DNA of 6,374 bases from Alphaproteobacteria bacterium. GTDB taxonomy: Bacteria > Pseudomonadota > Alphaproteobacteria > Micavibrionales > Micavibrionaceae. The position numbers were made by a program, and so were the translations under genes. The notes below the pieces were generated by a model that did not search any database, was not told the origin of the DNA, and saw only the letters and a list, made by a program, of their open reading frames with translations. Below are positions 5,850 to 6,374 of this stretch, piece by piece. Every line of letters begins with the position of its first letter. Within the stretch, counting starts at the first letter, position 1. The stretch lies in the NCBI GenBank assembly GCA_021776015.1, contig JAJFGT010000237.1, positions 1-6,374 of the forward strand, in the 5' to 3' direction.

Positions 5850-6374
<525 letters not shown>

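Overview
The window is an ordinary, densely packed stretch of chromosome from an AT-rich Gram-negative bacterium. Best guess is an alphaproteobacterium, perhaps a low-GC member of the Acetobacteraceae such as a Commensalibacter-like insect symbiont. This rests on gene order, on the alphaproteobacterial flavour of the EngB, RnpA and L34 sequences, and on the long YidC with a periplasmic domain. The genus-level guess is an inference from protein flavour and base composition only.

Layout. A small secreted-protein ORF at the left end (77-377, + strand) is broken by a one-base shift in an A8 tract. It converges on a five-gene minus-strand operon, read right to left: rpmH (3713-3573), rnpA (3519-3139), yidD (3139-2855), yidC (2858-1026) and engB (1022-363). 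The rpmH gene is too short to show up as a long ORF but is unmistakable. The operon has a near-consensus sigma-70 promoter at 3786-3814 and a well-formed predicted hairpin at the very 5' end of its mRNA. From the other side of the 256-bp gap at 3714-3969 run three plus-strand genes: an unrecognised soluble protein (3970-4614), a 78-residue membrane protein (4671-4907) and a secreted alpha/beta-hydrolase esterase (4970-5848). A minus-strand class I aminotransferase (5850 to the right edge) is cut off by the window and converges on the esterase with one base between them.

How the genes fit together. The operon is the conserved ribosome/RNA-processing/membrane-insertion cluster: ribosomal protein L34, the RNase P protein subunit, the YidD accessory factor, the YidC insertase and the ribosome-assembly GTPase EngB. 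It is tightly coupled: rnpA/yidD share one base, yidD/yidC overlap by four and yidC/engB are three bases apart. The other genes do not obviously form a pathway with it.

I found no mobile elements, CRISPR arrays, tRNA or rRNA genes, and no convincing new system. The items most worth a second look are the A8 frameshift, the 5'-terminal hairpin of the rpmH transcript, the paired short palindromes in the rpmH-rnpA gap, and the unrecognised protein at 3970-4614.
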